Made by a program: the position numbers and the translations under genes. A stretch of DNA of 64,000 nt from Prorocentrum cordatum. Its lineage: Eukaryota > Sar > Dinophyceae > Prorocentrales > Prorocentraceae. Where the stretch lies: contig CAUYUJ010006502.1 of assembly GCA_963575745.1 (NCBI GenBank), positions 261,001 to 325,000 on the forward strand, read 5' to 3'. Positions 1-11,949 of this stretch are shown here, piece after piece. Positions within the stretch are counted from its first letter, which is position 1, and each line of letters begins with the position of its first letter. A model generated the notes under the pieces. The model made no database searches, was not told the origin of the DNA, and saw only the letters and a program-made list of their open reading frames with translations.

Positions 1-1287
1 CGATCAAGCTGCGCAAGGCCAGCGAGAGCTACAAAGCTGCGCGAGGCCAGGGGGTACATGGGCAAGGTTCAAATCAGCATCAGCACGCCGCCCCGCCGCC
101 CCCCCCCCCCCCCCCGAGAACAAACGCCCGAGCGGCGCCCCCGAAAAGGCACGAACACAGAGATTCTGGAGTAGACAAGTTCTCGGGCCACAACGCGAGG
201 GAGGCAATGGGGGTGCGGGTCGCGCTCGCGGGCGGCAAGAAGTCCCAGTCGGCGGCGCCCAAGACGGAGCTGGAGCGGGCGGTGGGGCGCGAACTCCAGC
301 GCCCGCGCCGCTAGGAGTCGAGGGGGCGGCGGCGCCGGCGAGGGCATCTCGCAACGCAAAAACCCTGGCGCATAGTGCCCGACCGCGACTGACGCGGACG
401 CGCAAATGCACGACCCCCATCCGCGAACGCCCCCGCGCCGAGTTCCGAGGGCGCTGCCCCTCCGAGGGCCTCCCCAGCGCAGGCGGGCCCATCAGGAGCG
501 CGCAATAGCGGACATGCGAGACGGCACCTCTCCGATGAGGAAAAGATCGCGGAGTCTATCAGCATGGATGTTGAACGCCTCACCAAGCTTGGACACACAT
601 GTTACCGAACGGCAGGCGCTGCCAACTGGCCCTCAACGTTCGGACAGACGGGAAACAAAGCTGCAAAGAAATGCCCTGTCCTCCCATCCCATCATGTACT
701 TGCTTACGTCTTGAATTGCGACGACACGGCATCTCCCATATTTGTCCTACCTGCCCAATCCATCTCCGAATGGCCATTTGCAGTTGTGGCGATGCGGCGC
801 GTTTGTGGCCTCTGCGTACCCTGCAGGCATCAAACATACAACAGACATGCAGCGATGAGTCGCGGACAGAAGCGAGGGTTCAGGAATGGGCCCCGACTCC
901 AGAATACTACGAGGCATCCTTGGGGACTAGACTAGTGGACGCAACGAAGACTTGTAGAGAGGAGACAAACGCCGTCGCTTACCATCAGCTCCTGCCACCC
1001 ATTTGGCTCAACCGCGGCCTTGGTGGGAACTCGCACAAGCGCGGGCATCTCGGAGTGCGGGGCGCAGCGGGCTGCTCGCGGCCTCTACCGGCAGCGACGG
1101 GCCTTGGCCACGCGGCCGATGCGGCGAGAGGCCTGGGCACTACAGGACGACGGAGAGCCACGGGGGGCGCGCCAAGAACGAGCCAGGACGTGAACAGGAC
1201 CAAGGAGGGAAAGGAAGCCAATGGAAGAGGGCGCGCGCCAACTGCGAGTTGGCCCTCAGGCGCGAGGAATAGCCCGAGTGGGGCGCC
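1..1287. other. GC-rich stretch without a recognisable gene
   Basis: Open frames exist on both strands but their translations are Arg/Ala/Pro-rich and look like by-products of GC content. A run of 17 C lies at 99-115. A short match to the 3' half of the dinoflagellate spliced leader occurs near 1000-1013 but is too weak to call. I see no domain, RNA gene or tandem array here. Confidence 0.6.
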
Positions 1288-2790
1288 GTGGAGAAACATC
1301 GCCATGGCGGGGGGCAGTACATCACGCAAAAACAAATGAACCGCGATAGGAAGCAGCGCGCAAGGGGCCCAATGTGGACTGCTCAACCCATGGGGCAAGC
1401 CCAGGCAACGAAGGCGATCATCGACGCGGAGGAGCAAAACAACCAGCCGAATAGGTCGCGCGACCAGAGAAACCAGAAGGTCCTCGAGCGGTCCAGGGAG
1501 GCGTCGAAGGCCTTGGTGGACGGCATCAAGAAGAACGGGGGCATCTTCGCGGTCTTCAGCAAGGGGGGGGGGGGGGGAATGCTGGTCTCCCTGAAGTGCG
1601 CGGAGGGGTGCGACGCCACGCAGCGCGAGCACATGCTCATTTACATGGGGGGGGGGGGGGGGCGGGGGGGCATTGGGGGCAGCCAAGCAAGCGCTGGAAG
1701 AGTAGGGGAAGGAGTTGCAGGAACACGGCAACTACAAGACGTGCATGAACACGGGTGCGCAGCAGACCCAGCACCTGAAGGCGCTCGACTTGGTGGACAA
1801 GCGGAGCGACAACATGCAGTTGTACAGTGCGCGCAGGGGCCGCACAGGCTGGGGCAAGGCTGGGGCAATCACGAGGACGGCGCCTGCGCGCGCGGACTAG
1901 CCTTCCCAAACAACCAGTGGTGGAAGGGGCCCCAGCGCCAACTCGCAGTCAAAGCAGTGAAAGTTCTGGGGCAAAGTGAACTGGACGGCGTCGGCGACTG
2001 CCCAGGAGAGCATCCCCGAGGACAAGCCCATGAAAGAATGGGCAGGCAAGATGAAGAGCAACTTCACCGAGAACAACGCGCAGTGGTCCGAGATCGGACG
2101 CGCGTCGCGCCCCCACCCGCGCCGCGACGGCCCGTCGACGGCGGTGGAGCTCCCCATCAACAGCAAACGGGAGGCATTTGCAGCCGGGGGGGCGGCCGCA
2201 GAAGATCGACGACGCCATCGATGAGCACCGCCGCCAGTTCCTCGACGCAGCCCAGAAGCTGAACCCAGACGACCTGCAGGGGATGACCCCGCCCGCCCCC
2301 CAATGACGCGCCACGCAAAGGGCTGTGAACGGATTGCATGCTGCCCAATGGGCGCGTGGAAAGCAGCAGGGAGGAAGTACTTCTCGTCGCGCAGTTGGCG
2401 CGAACTTGCGACGCGGATCGCGAGGAACGACGCGGGGGGCCTGCAGAGCGCCGCGGGGGCGTCCGCGAGGGAGCTGCAGACCGTCGAGATGCTCTGGGAG
2501 GAGGAGGTCGAGAGGCCCCAGCCTCGCCAGGAACGTCGCGAGAGCACGGGCACCCTGCTCGATGGCACCGAGATCTTCGAGCAATTCGCCGTTTTATGTG
2601 GAGAAGCTAACTGCAGCGGCCGCGCGCGCGAGCGCCCGCTCGCGCACGCGGCCTCGCAGGCGAGGGCATCTCGGGGCGCGGGCCAGCGGGGCGCGCGCCG
2701 ACGTGGGCGTCTTCTCCTGGAGCACCGACAGGTACATATTCAGATAGACATTGCGCCGCTGGGACGACGAGTGGAAAAGCAAGGGCCCCA
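1288..2790 (+). pseudogene. broken coding trace, function unknown
   Basis: Protein-like sequence (polar, Gln/Lys/Asp-rich, helix-prone) runs along the plus strand but jumps between frames. One frame carries an Asp/Glu/Gln-rich helix around 1400-1560, another a segment at 1715-1900, another at 1976-2224, then a short acidic helix near 2190-2300, and a last piece to about 2750. Two of the frame changes coincide with G homopolymers (15 G at 1563-1577 and 16 G at 1647-1662), so slippage or base-calling at G runs could explain them. In-frame stops are also present. No known domain is recognised. The composition is like the coiled-coil portion of dinoflagellate retroelement ORF1 proteins, but that is only an impression. 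Confidence 0.3.
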
Positions 2791-3810
2791 CAAAGACCAC
2801 TAGAGCGCTCTCCTCAAGCCCCCCCCACCCCCGGTGGGGCGACAGTGGGGCTGGGTCAGCATCGCAGATAAGGAAGCCTCTCACACGCCGCGACATTAAT
2901 GGCATTGCTCGCCCCTGCGCGCATGCCGACTGGGGGGGGGGGGGGGGGGGGTATTTCAAGTGCACTTTGATCGCTGCAGAGAATTTGGATGCTATGCATT
3001 GCAGCGCAGGGCCTGCGTCGGACACTGCATTGCATGGTTCGGCCATCGACCAGCACGTCCAGGAAGCGAAGCGAGTGGCGAGGGGGGGGGGGCCGTTAGG
3101 GGCGCGGGCCCAGCAGGACTGCGGCATAATTAATTAAGCCCCCCAGAATAAGCAAAGCGCGAGGGGGCATCTAGCATTCCCTTCCCCCTCCTCTCCCCCC
3201 TGCGTCGCCGAGGTCAGGTCGCGCTGCCCCCCCCCCCCTGCCTGGGGGCCATGCTCGCCCAGCGCGTTCCCCGCGGGATATGCGCGCGAGGGGGCTGGCA
3301 GCCGCCCCCCCCCGCGCTGGCCCGCGGGGACTCGCGCCCCCACGAGGAAGCGAGCCTCTCTCATGGCACCTCCTCGGAGCTCGCCCCTTCGAGCATCGGG
3401 GCGCGCCCCCCGCCGGCCCCGCGAGGGGCCTGAGTCCGCGGCAGACTTCGCTCGCGGGGTGATCGTGCAAGTCGCGCCCCTTTGCTCCCTGGCGTGCGTT
3501 TCGACCTTGGCCCCCCTCGCGCGGGCGCCGTGCTCCGCCCCGCCGCCCCCCCCCTCCTCGCCTTTCCCGTCGTCGCGCGGGTCGGCGCTACAGCGCGCGC
3601 GTCTCGGCGCGCGCCGCAGAATGGTTCTTTGAATCAATACACTTGGATCCCTGGGCGCAGGCGGGGGGAATTAGGGCGACCCGGGGGGCGCGCATTCACC
3701 GGCGACGCTCCGTTTTCCATCCATCCCAAACTTGATAGTGGAACATGTTTCCCGCGGAACCCACGGGCGCTTCATTTTGTCATGGCGATTCATTCTAATA
3801 TTCTACATGC
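2791..3810. other. GC-rich spacer with homopolymers
   Basis: No supportable gene. A 20-G run lies at 2932-2951 and a C run near 3228-3238. Overlapping open frames on both strands are Arg/Ala/Gly-rich. Confidence 0.6.
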
Positions 3811-3816
3811 AACAAT

Positions 3817-4075
3817 GTGCGCGCATGCGCCGTGGCGCGCGCAGTTTCTGCAGTGCGCGCAGGCGCCGTGGCGCGCGCTGGCGCTGCGCTGCGCGCGGCT
3901 GACGCGGCGCGCGCAAGGCGGCGCGGTGCGCGCGAGCGCTGTCGCGCCCGCAGCCGCTGCGGCGCGCGCCCGTCGCTGCGTTGCACGCGGCTGCTGCGGC
4001 GCACATGGGCGGCGCGGTGCGCGCGGGCGCCGCGGCGCACGCAGGCGCTGTGGTGTGCGCAGGCACTGCGGGGAA
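3817..4075. repeat. 18-bp GC-rich tandem array (forward copy)
   Basis: Degenerate tandem units of about 18 bp built on GCGCGC.GGCGCYGYGGY. The array is alternating purine-pyrimidine over long stretches, so Z-DNA is plausible. The same unit in reverse complement forms the array at 10531-10835. Confidence 0.65.
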
Positions 4076-4195
4076 GATCGCCACCTACAAACTGCTGCTA
4101 CCCGTCCACGGTCAGCCCCAGGCAATCCCAATCGCCGCTAGCGCGAAACGCGACGTCATCGGCCCCTTCCCCACCCCGCATGACGGCCGGGACAC

Positions 4196-4223
4196 ACACG
4201 CATACATATCCATGTATACATAC

Positions 4224-4258
<35 letters not shown>

Positions 4259-4284
4259 TATACATACATATGTACACACATAAT
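4196..4284. repeat. AT microsatellite
   Basis: A TACA/TATA-rich microsatellite with long TA alternation, flanked by CATACATA steps. No coding potential. Confidence 0.9.
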
Positions 4285-4850
4285 TATTATGTTCAATGGG
4301 ATAAAATCCCATCGGGGAAAATCCCCGGACAACCCCCCGGACAAGCCGGACAGCCCCTTCAATGTTGACGCAGCGAGCTTCCCAGCGTAGAACCGCGAGG
4401 ATGCATCGGGCGAGACTGGCTGGACAACCACGCGTATGGCATCTAACCTCATCAAGCCAGTAAGGCCTCCCCCCCGGGGTTGTCATTAGCACAGCGCTGT
4501 AATTGCATGATTATGGGGGGGGGGTTTCGCCGAGCGATATGATTAGCACTGCACGAAAATAAATAATTCCCGCGCCCCGGCTTGGGTGGCATCCCACTTG
4601 GACGTGTATTGAAAAAAACGACTAGTGAAATACGATGAATAAAATTAGTAATAGGAATATGGGCACGGGTAAGAATAAGAATACGTATAACGGTAACTAG
4701 TAAATGTAATAATTAAAATAAGGATCGTTATCCCGGCAAAGCAACCGAACAGCGATGTGTAGGAGCATATTTGGAAGTATTCCCCTTAAGATTCAGATGA
4801 GAATCCTGTTGTAGAATTCTGCTGTTATCGCAGTCGTACTCGCATTCGCG
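4285..4850. other. non-coding spacer
   Basis: Low-GC segment rich in short AATA/GAATA steps from about 4560. Short CCGGACAA-like repeats occur near 4320-4355. Nothing else seen. Confidence 0.6.
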
Positions 4851-6040
4851 ATGGCAGTCGCAGTGGCAACGGCAGTCGCAGTCACAGCCTCAGCTTCAGC
4901 CTGCCTCAGCCTCAGCCTCAGCCTGCCTCAGCCTCAGCCTGCCTCAGCCTCAGCCTCAGCCTGCTTCAGCCTCAACATCAGTCTGCCTTCAGCATCGGCC
5001 TCAGCCTCAGCCTGCCTCAGCCTCACCCTGCATCAGCCTCAGCCTCAGCCTCAGCGTGCCTCAGCATCAGCCTGCCTCAGCCTCAGCCTCAGCCTGCCTC
5101 TGCCTCAGCCTCAGCCTGCTTCAGCCTCAGCCTCAGCCTGCCGTCGGCCTCGGCCTCAGCCTCAGTCTGCCTCAGCCTCAGCCTGCATCAACATCAGCTT
5201 CAGCCTCAGCCTCAGCCTGCCTCAGCCTCAGCCTGCCTCAGCCTCAGCCTCAGCCTGCCTCTGCCTCAGCCTACATCAGCCTCAGCCTCAGCCTCAGCCT
5301 GCCTCAGCATCAGCCTGCCTCAGCCTCAGCCTCAGCCTGCTTCAGCCTCAGCCTCAGCCTGCTTCAGCCTCAGCATCAGTCTGCCTTCAGCATCGGCCTC
5401 AGCCTCGCCTGCCTCAGCCTCAGCCTGCATGAGCCTCAGCCTCAGCCTCAGCCTACCTCAGCATCAGCCTGCCTCAGCCTCGGGCTCAGCCTGCCTCTGC
5501 CTCAGCCTCAGCTTGCTTCAGCCTCAGCCTCAGTCTGCCTTCAGCCTCGGCCTCGGCCTCAGCCTCAGTCTGCCTCAGCCTCAGCCTGCATCAGCCTCAG
5601 CCTCAGCCTCAGCCTCAGCCTGCCTCAGCATCCGCCTGCCTCAGCCTGCCTCAGCCTGCCTCAGCCTCAGCCTCAGCCTGCTTCAGCCTCAGCCTCAGTC
5701 TGCCTTCAGCCTCGGCCTCAGCCTCAGCCTGCCTCAGCCTCAGCCTGCATCAGCCTCAGCCTCAGCCTCAGCCTGCCTCAGCATCAGCCTGCCTCAGCCT
5801 CAGCCTCCTCCTCAGCCTCAGCCTCTGCCTTCAGCCTCGGCCTCAGCATCAGCCTGCCTCAGCCTCAGCCTGCCTCAGCCTCAGCCTCAGCCTGCTCAGC
5901 ATCAGCCTGCCTCAGCCTCAGCCTGGCCTCAGCCTCAGCCTCAGCCTCAGCCTCAGCAGCCTCAGTCTGCCTTCAGCCTCGAAGCCTCAGCTTGCCTCTG
6001 CCTCAGCCTGCCTCAGCCTCAGCATCAGCCTGCCTCAGCA
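4851..6040 (+). repeat. CAGCCT hexanucleotide-based minisatellite
   Basis: About 1.2 kb built from CAGCCT hexamers, with CAGCCTG and CATCAG variants giving longer imperfect units. Because the base unit is six bases with few stops, long open frames are read (Ser-Ala-Ser-Ala, Leu-Ser-Leu-Ser and Pro-Gln-Pro-Gln). These have no start context or domain and are treated as repeat translation, not a gene. It abuts the 73-bp array directly. Confidence 0.9.
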
Positions 6041-6532
6041 TTCAAAATGTGGCCCGGAATGGAAATCTGGGAACTCGAAGAACACGAAGTGGCCTACAGT
6101 TGGCTCCGGGCATTCAAAATCATGCCCAGGAATGGAGTTCTGGGAACTCGAAGAGCACGAAGTGGCCTACAGTTGGCTCCGGGCATTCAAAATGTGGCCC
6201 GGGAATGGAGTTCTGGGAACTCGAAGAGCACGAAGTGGCCTACAGTTGGCTCCGGGCATTCAAAATGTGGCCCGGGAATGGAGTTCTGGGAACTCGAAGA
6301 GCACGAAGTGGCCTACAGTTGGCTCCGGGCATTCAAAATGTAGCCCGGGAATGGAGTTCTGGGAACTCGAAGAGCACGAAGTGGCCTACAGCTGGCTCTG
6401 GGCATCCAAAATGTGGCCCGGGAATGGAGTTCTAGGAAGTCGAAGAGCACGAAGTGACCTACAGTTGGCTCCGGCCCTTCAAAATGTGGCCCGGGAATGG
6501 AGTTCTGGGAGGTCGAAGAGCACGAAGTGTGT
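6040..6532 (+). repeat. 73-bp tandem repeat, seven units
   Basis: Units beginning AATGGA start at 6058, 6131, 6204, 6277, 6350, 6423 and 6496, an exact 73-bp spacing throughout. Copies differ by a few substitutions; the first and last are most divergent. As 73 is not a multiple of three, each frame cycles through all three translations and stays open. The array follows the hexamer array without spacer. Confidence 0.95.
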
Positions 6533-7341
6533 GACTGTTTGCTTAAAACGAGCCCGGCCCTAGCCCGGTTTTCGCTGTCCGGCTCCCGCCCAGACCCCCC
6601 TGGGGAGTCATCAAATGCTCTCTTTTGACCCAATATTCCAAATAAGAAATGTAATACTAATAATAATAAGAATAGGATTTGTATTAATACGAAGAAAAAT
6701 GCGAATACACAAAATATTAAGCATGACAAGAAGAAGAGTAGTAATGATAATACGAATCATAAGAAAAGAGTCAGAGCAACGAAAACAACCAGCATCCGCA
6801 TAATAATACTACGATACATAATTCGAATATGCATGAGACGAACAATACGAATAGGAACACTAATAATAATAAGAATAATAAGAATAATAATAACCATGTG
6901 CTGACTTAGAATGGAAGTAATGTCGATGGTGAGAGTAAGAACAATAACAAGTATACTTATACGAATAGGGAAAAGAGATGTTCTCATTCTCTTCATCATC
7001 CTTGTCCTACAAGATTTGCATTGCCACGCCGGTGAAAAAAAACATGTAAAAAACTGCATTCTTCTTCCGGCCGTCGCGCGGGGCAGCGCGTCCGAAAGAT
7101 ATCGCCCCCGCCGCGCGCGGCGCGTTCTCTCAGCGCCGCGCCCGCGCAAAATAATAACGACAGCTTGCTCAGAAGACAAGAAGTATAGTGGGGCCAAAAG
7201 TAAGACTAATAGTACACAGAATAATAGGATTGCAAATGGGAGTAGAAACAATAATGCGAATAAGGACAAGGTTAAGGATAAATTATACATTCGAAAACAG
7301 ACGGGCCCCCCTGCCCCCCCCCACCCCACACATTTTCGCAT
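6533..7341. other. AT-rich spacer with AAT/ATA steps
   Basis: From 6650 to 7300 the DNA is unusually AT-rich for the window, with imperfect AATAATAAG units. No gene is supported. It contains the first of two related 160-bp repeats. Confidence 0.6.
6988..7152. repeat. dispersed direct repeat, copy 1
   Basis: Shares order and sequence with 7342-7497: a CTTCAT.ATCCTTGTCCTA start, a GCCGTCGCGCGGGGCA block, then CGCCCCCGCCGCGC.CGGCGCG. The copies are clearly homologous but diverged by substitutions and small indels. Confidence 0.7.
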
Positions 7342-7497
7342 GTTCTTCATTATCCTTGTCCTATACGATTCTCATTGCCACCCCCATTGAAAAACTGTTT
7401 TATTTTCCATGCCGTCGCGCGGGGCATTGCGTCCGAGGACGTCGCCCCCGCCGCGCACGGCGCGCTCTCTTGGCACCCGCGCCGCCGAAATTGTTCG
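7342..7497. repeat. dispersed direct repeat, copy 2
   Basis: Second copy of the unit at 6988-7152, same orientation, about 350 bp away. No coding function seen. Confidence 0.7.
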
Positions 7498-7955
7498 CCC
7501 CCCATCGTAGGCACGGGCGGTTCCTCTTCAAAACTGGGCTCTCCCTTGCGTAAGATTTAATGTTGCTATCCTTGGTGTCGGCGGTCTTGCTGCTGTTTTT
7601 GATGTTGACGTTGTTATTGGTGTGGCTGTCATTAACCTTGTTGTTCTAAATATAATTCTCATTGCTGGCAATTCTTCTTGTTGTCGTTCGCGTTGGCACC
7701 GCGCCGCAAGGGGGTCTTGGGGAGGAGGAGCAGGAGGAATATTTCTCTGTTTAGCTGGGCCACGGCCCTCGGCTTGATCCGCAATGGCGAATCAGACCCA
7801 AAATGTCTCAGGCGGTCTGCTTGTTTCGGCGAGCAGACTCGTCTGCGCTCACATAAAAGCGCGAGGTATCGGGCCGAAGCCCCCGGGGCGCCGGGCGCGT
7901 CGTACTATCGCCGGAGAGGAGGGGGGTTCTCAATTGTCTGATGAGGTTATTGGGT
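7498..7955. other. spacer, nothing recognised
   Basis: Mixed composition with no domain-bearing frame or tandem repeat. Confidence 0.5.
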
Positions 7956-9175
7956 GCATGCCTTAAGTGAGACTGGCCAGCGACCCCCTCGAGACAGAGC
8001 GCATCCGAGCCGAGAAATGCGAAGACGTCTCAGACGAGGCTGGCCGGCCTATCTCTGTCGCGCGGCACCTCTGAACCCGCGGATGCGAGGATGTCTCAAG
8101 AGAAACTGCCCGAAACACCTGAACAGGGCATCCCAGAGCCCGCAGCTGCGATCATGTCTCACGCGAAACTCGCCAAGCAACATCGCGCGCGACATCCTCG
8201 GGCCCCGCGCTTTGGAGGACATTTGAAACAAGACTGGCCAGACCACCTCAGGTCAGAGCATGAGAGAGCGCAGAATTGCGAGGGGGTCTCATTCAAAACT
8301 GCCTGGACAATCTCGCGCGCAGCATCTCGGAGCCCGTGGTTGCGAGGATATCTCATGCGAACCCCACTGGGCAACTTCGCAAGCAGCTCCTCGAAACATA
8401 AAACTGCCACGTCGTCGCAGGCGAAGCTTGCCGGACAACCTCTCCCGCGGCATTTCTGAGCCAAGAGTCGCAAGGCAGTCTCAAGCGAAACTGGCTGGGC
8501 GACCTCGCGCGCAGCATCCCCGAATCCAGAATGGCGCGAACGTGTCCGATTGAGCGGGTTGGGCCACCTCGCGCGGAAAGTTGCGAGCGCACATCCGGCG
8601 CAACTGGCGCGATCGCCACGCGCGGGCCTGCTCCGAGCCAAGCGCGGCGAGGGCGTCTGAGGCGAAACTGGCCAGAGCAACTCTCGCGCGGTTGGGCGAA
8701 GTCGCGAGGGAGTCTAAGGCCGAGCGGGCTGGACAATCTCTCGCGCGGCATCTCTGAACCCAGAATCGCGAGGCAATATCCAGCGAAACTGGCTGGACAA
8801 CCTCGCGCGCAGCATCCCCGAATCCAGAATGGCGAAGATATGTTTGATTGAACGGATTGGGCCACCTCGCGAGCGGAAAGTTGCGGGCGCGCATCGGGCG
8901 GGACTGTCTCGACCACCTCGCGCGCGCCAGCTCTGCGCCAAGCGTTGCATGGGCGCGTGAGGCGAGGCGGGCCAGAGCAACTCTCGCGCGGCTGGGCAAA
9001 GTCGCGCGCGGCATCTCCGAATCCAAAGTCGCGCGAGGGAGTCTCAGGCCGAGGTGGCTCGACGATCTCTCGCGCGACATATCGGATCCAGGGGGCGCGA
9101 GGATGTCGCTGGCGGAATTGTCCAGAACGACCTTTGGCGCGGTTCTCTGCGAACCCAAAACTGCGACGGGCGGCG
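7956..9175. repeat. 63-bp degenerate array with 298-bp higher-order period
   Basis: About 20 degenerate units of roughly 63 bp, each with a GCGAGG..GTCTCA start, an AAACTGGCC core and a CTCGCGCG.CATC tail. Blocks about 298 bp apart are more alike than neighbours: the GCGAAACTGGCTGG unit at 8485 recurs at 8783 with its following unit, and the CCAGAGCAACTCTCGCGCGG unit near 8670 recurs about 298 bp on. This is typical higher-order repeat evolution. Long open frames across it are repeat translations. Confidence 0.75.
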
Positions 9176-10530
9176 CGCGCGCCATCGCCGAGGCAACGCT
9201 CGCCGCCATCATCGTCGTCGTCGCGGTCCGTGTCCCCTTGTTGTTCCTGATCCTGCTCGTGCCCCCCCAGCCCCCTCGCCCCCCTCGCTCTGGCGCCCGC
9301 TCGTCCGAACCGAACCAGCGCGGCGACGGCGCGCGGGCCGGCCGAACCGAAGGCGATGAACCTGAGGGAAAGGGGGAGGGAGCCCGAGGAGGGACAATCG
9401 GACGGGGGAAATCGCCGCGGCGATTGCATCAACAGTTGCTGTGGCGTGGCGGTCAAACTTTCCCGCGCGAGCAAGGTTCCCCCCCCCTGTGGCTGCGGCC
9501 CAGAAAGGCCCGCGCGGGCGCGCCCCTGCTGTTGCTGCGGCGAGGGCCTCCGGATGGGCCAGTGCGCGCGGTTGCTCGCTTGCGGCGCGCTTCGGATCCA
9601 TATGATTTCGGTGTCCGAACCGCCTCCTGCGCGACGCTGCTCGCGCGTGGCGCGAGGTCGTGATCCTTGGGGCGGCGGTCTCTGAATTGGCGCCTTCGCG
9701 ACTTCGCGCGCGCTGGCACGCCGCGGCGCAGATGTTCGGACGACTCGAACACCTGCGCCAAACCAGGAATGAGAGCAACATTCAACAGTGCTTTTGACAA
9801 ACCGAAACCGTTGGTCCAAAATGTCGCGAGTGCACCTGCAAAACACAATATGTTGATCAAAGATTCAATCGGCGGGGATGTCGCGAGCCAAACGTTGATC
9901 AACAATGCCTAAAAACAAACGTGTTTCCAAGCTGGAAACGTAAAGTCGCGGGCGCCATCTGGGCGCACTTGCGATATCGACTTTCATCCATCCATTGAGC
10001 CCGTTCACATGAGATGAATTGGCCCCGCGCGGACCGCGAGAGCCAGGCGCCCAGGCGCGCCGGGTCGCGGCGAAGGCGCGTGAAACAACGCGCGCGAGTG
10101 CGCCGAGGCGAAATGCGCGCCTCGCACGGAAGGTCAGCACTGAACGCACATCGGCAAGACAAATTACCGAACACCGCGTGTAAAGAAGACCCGCGCCGCG
10201 CCAAAACACCAGCACTTCAGATCGCGAGCAGAAGATGTGACGATGACGCAACGCGCGGGATTCACTGGGCGCTCCGCTGAGAGCGCCAGTCAACAGGAGT
10301 CGCGAAGCGAAGCAAAAGCAACAGCGAAACAAAAACGCACCCGGCCAACAGGAGTGACATTTTCGATGTCGATCGACCAAGACGTCCTTGATCCTCCCCG
10401 CCAGCAGGGCACCGTTTGGGCCGCGGCTGTTGCCCGGGGGGAAGGGGTTGGGCCGGCGGGCGACGGCGACGGCGGCCGCGGCGCGCGCCCGCCAGGGTGC
10501 GCCCGCGCCATCGGCGCATCAATTGCCAGC
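9176..10530. other. GC-rich spacer without supportable gene
   Basis: Open frames overlap on both strands. A minus-strand frame ending near 9450 starts (9905) with a hydrophobic stretch but soon becomes Arg/Ser-rich. I do not support a gene. Confidence 0.45.
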
Positions 10531-10835
10531 GCGCGCTGCAATCCCTGCGCGCGCGACAATGCCACGTGCACTCGTGCAAGACAACGCCGCCTGAGTGCAC
10601 CGCCATTCTTCGGCGCGCCACAACAGCTGCGTGCACAGCGCCACCGCGTCGCCCATGCGCGCCGCAAAGTCTGCGTGCACTGCAGTAACCGCGCGCGCAA
10701 CAGCGCCTGCGTGCACCGCGTTGCCCGCGCGTGCCGGAGCGCGCGTGCGCGCCGCGGCGCCCGCGCGCGCCGCGGCAACCGCGCGCGCCGCGGCGCCTGC
10801 GCGCGCCGCAATGCTTCCGTGCACCACAACGCCCG
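10531..10835. repeat. 18-bp GC-rich array (reverse-complement copy)
   Basis: Tandem GCGCGCCGCGGCGCCTGC-like units, the reverse complement of the 3817-4075 array, about 6.5 kb away. The densest part is 10735-10815. Confidence 0.65.
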
Positions 10836-11945
10836 TCTACAACAAAACGTGCCAACGGGCACAGCAGGGCCCGCCACAGACCGCGGAAGCACTTGCGCGT
10901 CACCCGCGTGCACCGCAGCACCTCGAGAGTAGCGCCGATGGCGCGCAAGCTGCTGGGCTGGCGCTTTGAAATTTCGGCGAGACCACGCGCGGCTTGCTTC
11001 GAACAACACGGCCAATAAGAGATAAACCAAACATGGGAGGCGGGGGAAAACTCGAGAGCGAGGCGGGGGAAAGGGGGGCTGGAGGGAGCGGGGGGGGGGT
11101 TGGGCGGGCGCGGCAGCTTTTTCATGGCACATGAGCAGGTTAGCGAACAGCCAGACCGTACGTCAGCGCGCCAGCGCGCAAGCGAACTGTCGCGAAATTC
11201 GGCCCGCAAGTGCGAACGACAGCCAACGAGGGGGGCGAGGAGGGGCGAGGGGAGGGGGCGAGGCGAAGAGGCAATAGCGCTGCGCGGATAACCCAAACCC
11301 CAAATACAGAAACGCACAGCGCAATCCAGCGGGGAAGAGGAAGGAGAGGAGGTGGAGGAAGAGGGGCAGAGGACGACGCAGAAGGGGAAGGATATCAGTA
11401 GGCGGTGGAGCAGGCGAGAGGGAAGTAGGATGAGGCTATGCCACGCAGCAACTGCACTCATGGTATCGTTCGGCGTCGCCTCGCCTTTCGTCAGCGCCAC
11501 GCGTAGCTGGCGCGGGAAAACCGTTGTCCCACCCAGACATGGCCGCGAAATCCCTCGGCAGCAGTGCTTCCAAAGTTCCACCAGTAGGAAGAGCACGGGA
11601 GGTGAACGTAGGGATGTCAACGTAAACCACACTTGTCTGCGCACTGCAACGGCATGCAGGCGCCACGACAGGCAGGTAAGCACCGAAACATGCCTTTCAG
11701 CACCGCGCCATGCCTGCGAATTCGGCGCCGCAACAGGCGGGGAACCTGCAAACGCCGCAACGCGTTTGCGAGCACCGCGCACGCCTTCGAGCACCGCGCC
11801 ACGCCTGCGAGCACAGCGCCATGCCTGGTCCGCCCTCCACCCCCAGAACACGCACGATCGCTAGCGTGGATCGGGGTGGGGGGCGGGGGGGGGGCTGGGC
11901 CCGGGCGACAAGCGTTGCCCGCCGGGGGGGGGGAAACAAAAAAAA
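10836..11945. other. GC-rich spacer with short repeats
   Basis: Contains a GA-rich stretch at 11040-11400 and loose 27-30-bp CACCGCGCCATGCCTGCGAG repeats at about 11690-11830. A 529-codon minus-strand frame (10262-11851) crosses these repeats and is treated as chance (see rejected items). Confidence 0.5.
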
Positions 11946-11949
11946 ACTC

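Noticed and set aside
1000-1013. CCATTTGGCTCAA similar to the spliced-leader 3' end
   Set aside because: Only about 13 matching bases with one deletion, last base differs, and no coding trace is placed consistently downstream.
4851-6435. Long Ser-Ala-Leu and Pro-Gln frames ending in repeated EFWELEEHEVAYSW peptides
   Set aside because: Hexamer and 73-bp repeat translation; more than one forward frame is open, so coding is not supported by this alone.
8353-9846. 497-codon minus-strand frame
   Set aside because: Covers the 63-bp degenerate array and its GC-rich flank; the peptide follows the repeat period.
10262-11851. 529-codon open frame on the minus strand
   Set aside because: It crosses GC-rich and GA-rich repeats, its translation is Arg/Cys/Ala- and Ser/Pro-rich with no domain, and the plus strand is also open. 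Length is expected in such GC content.
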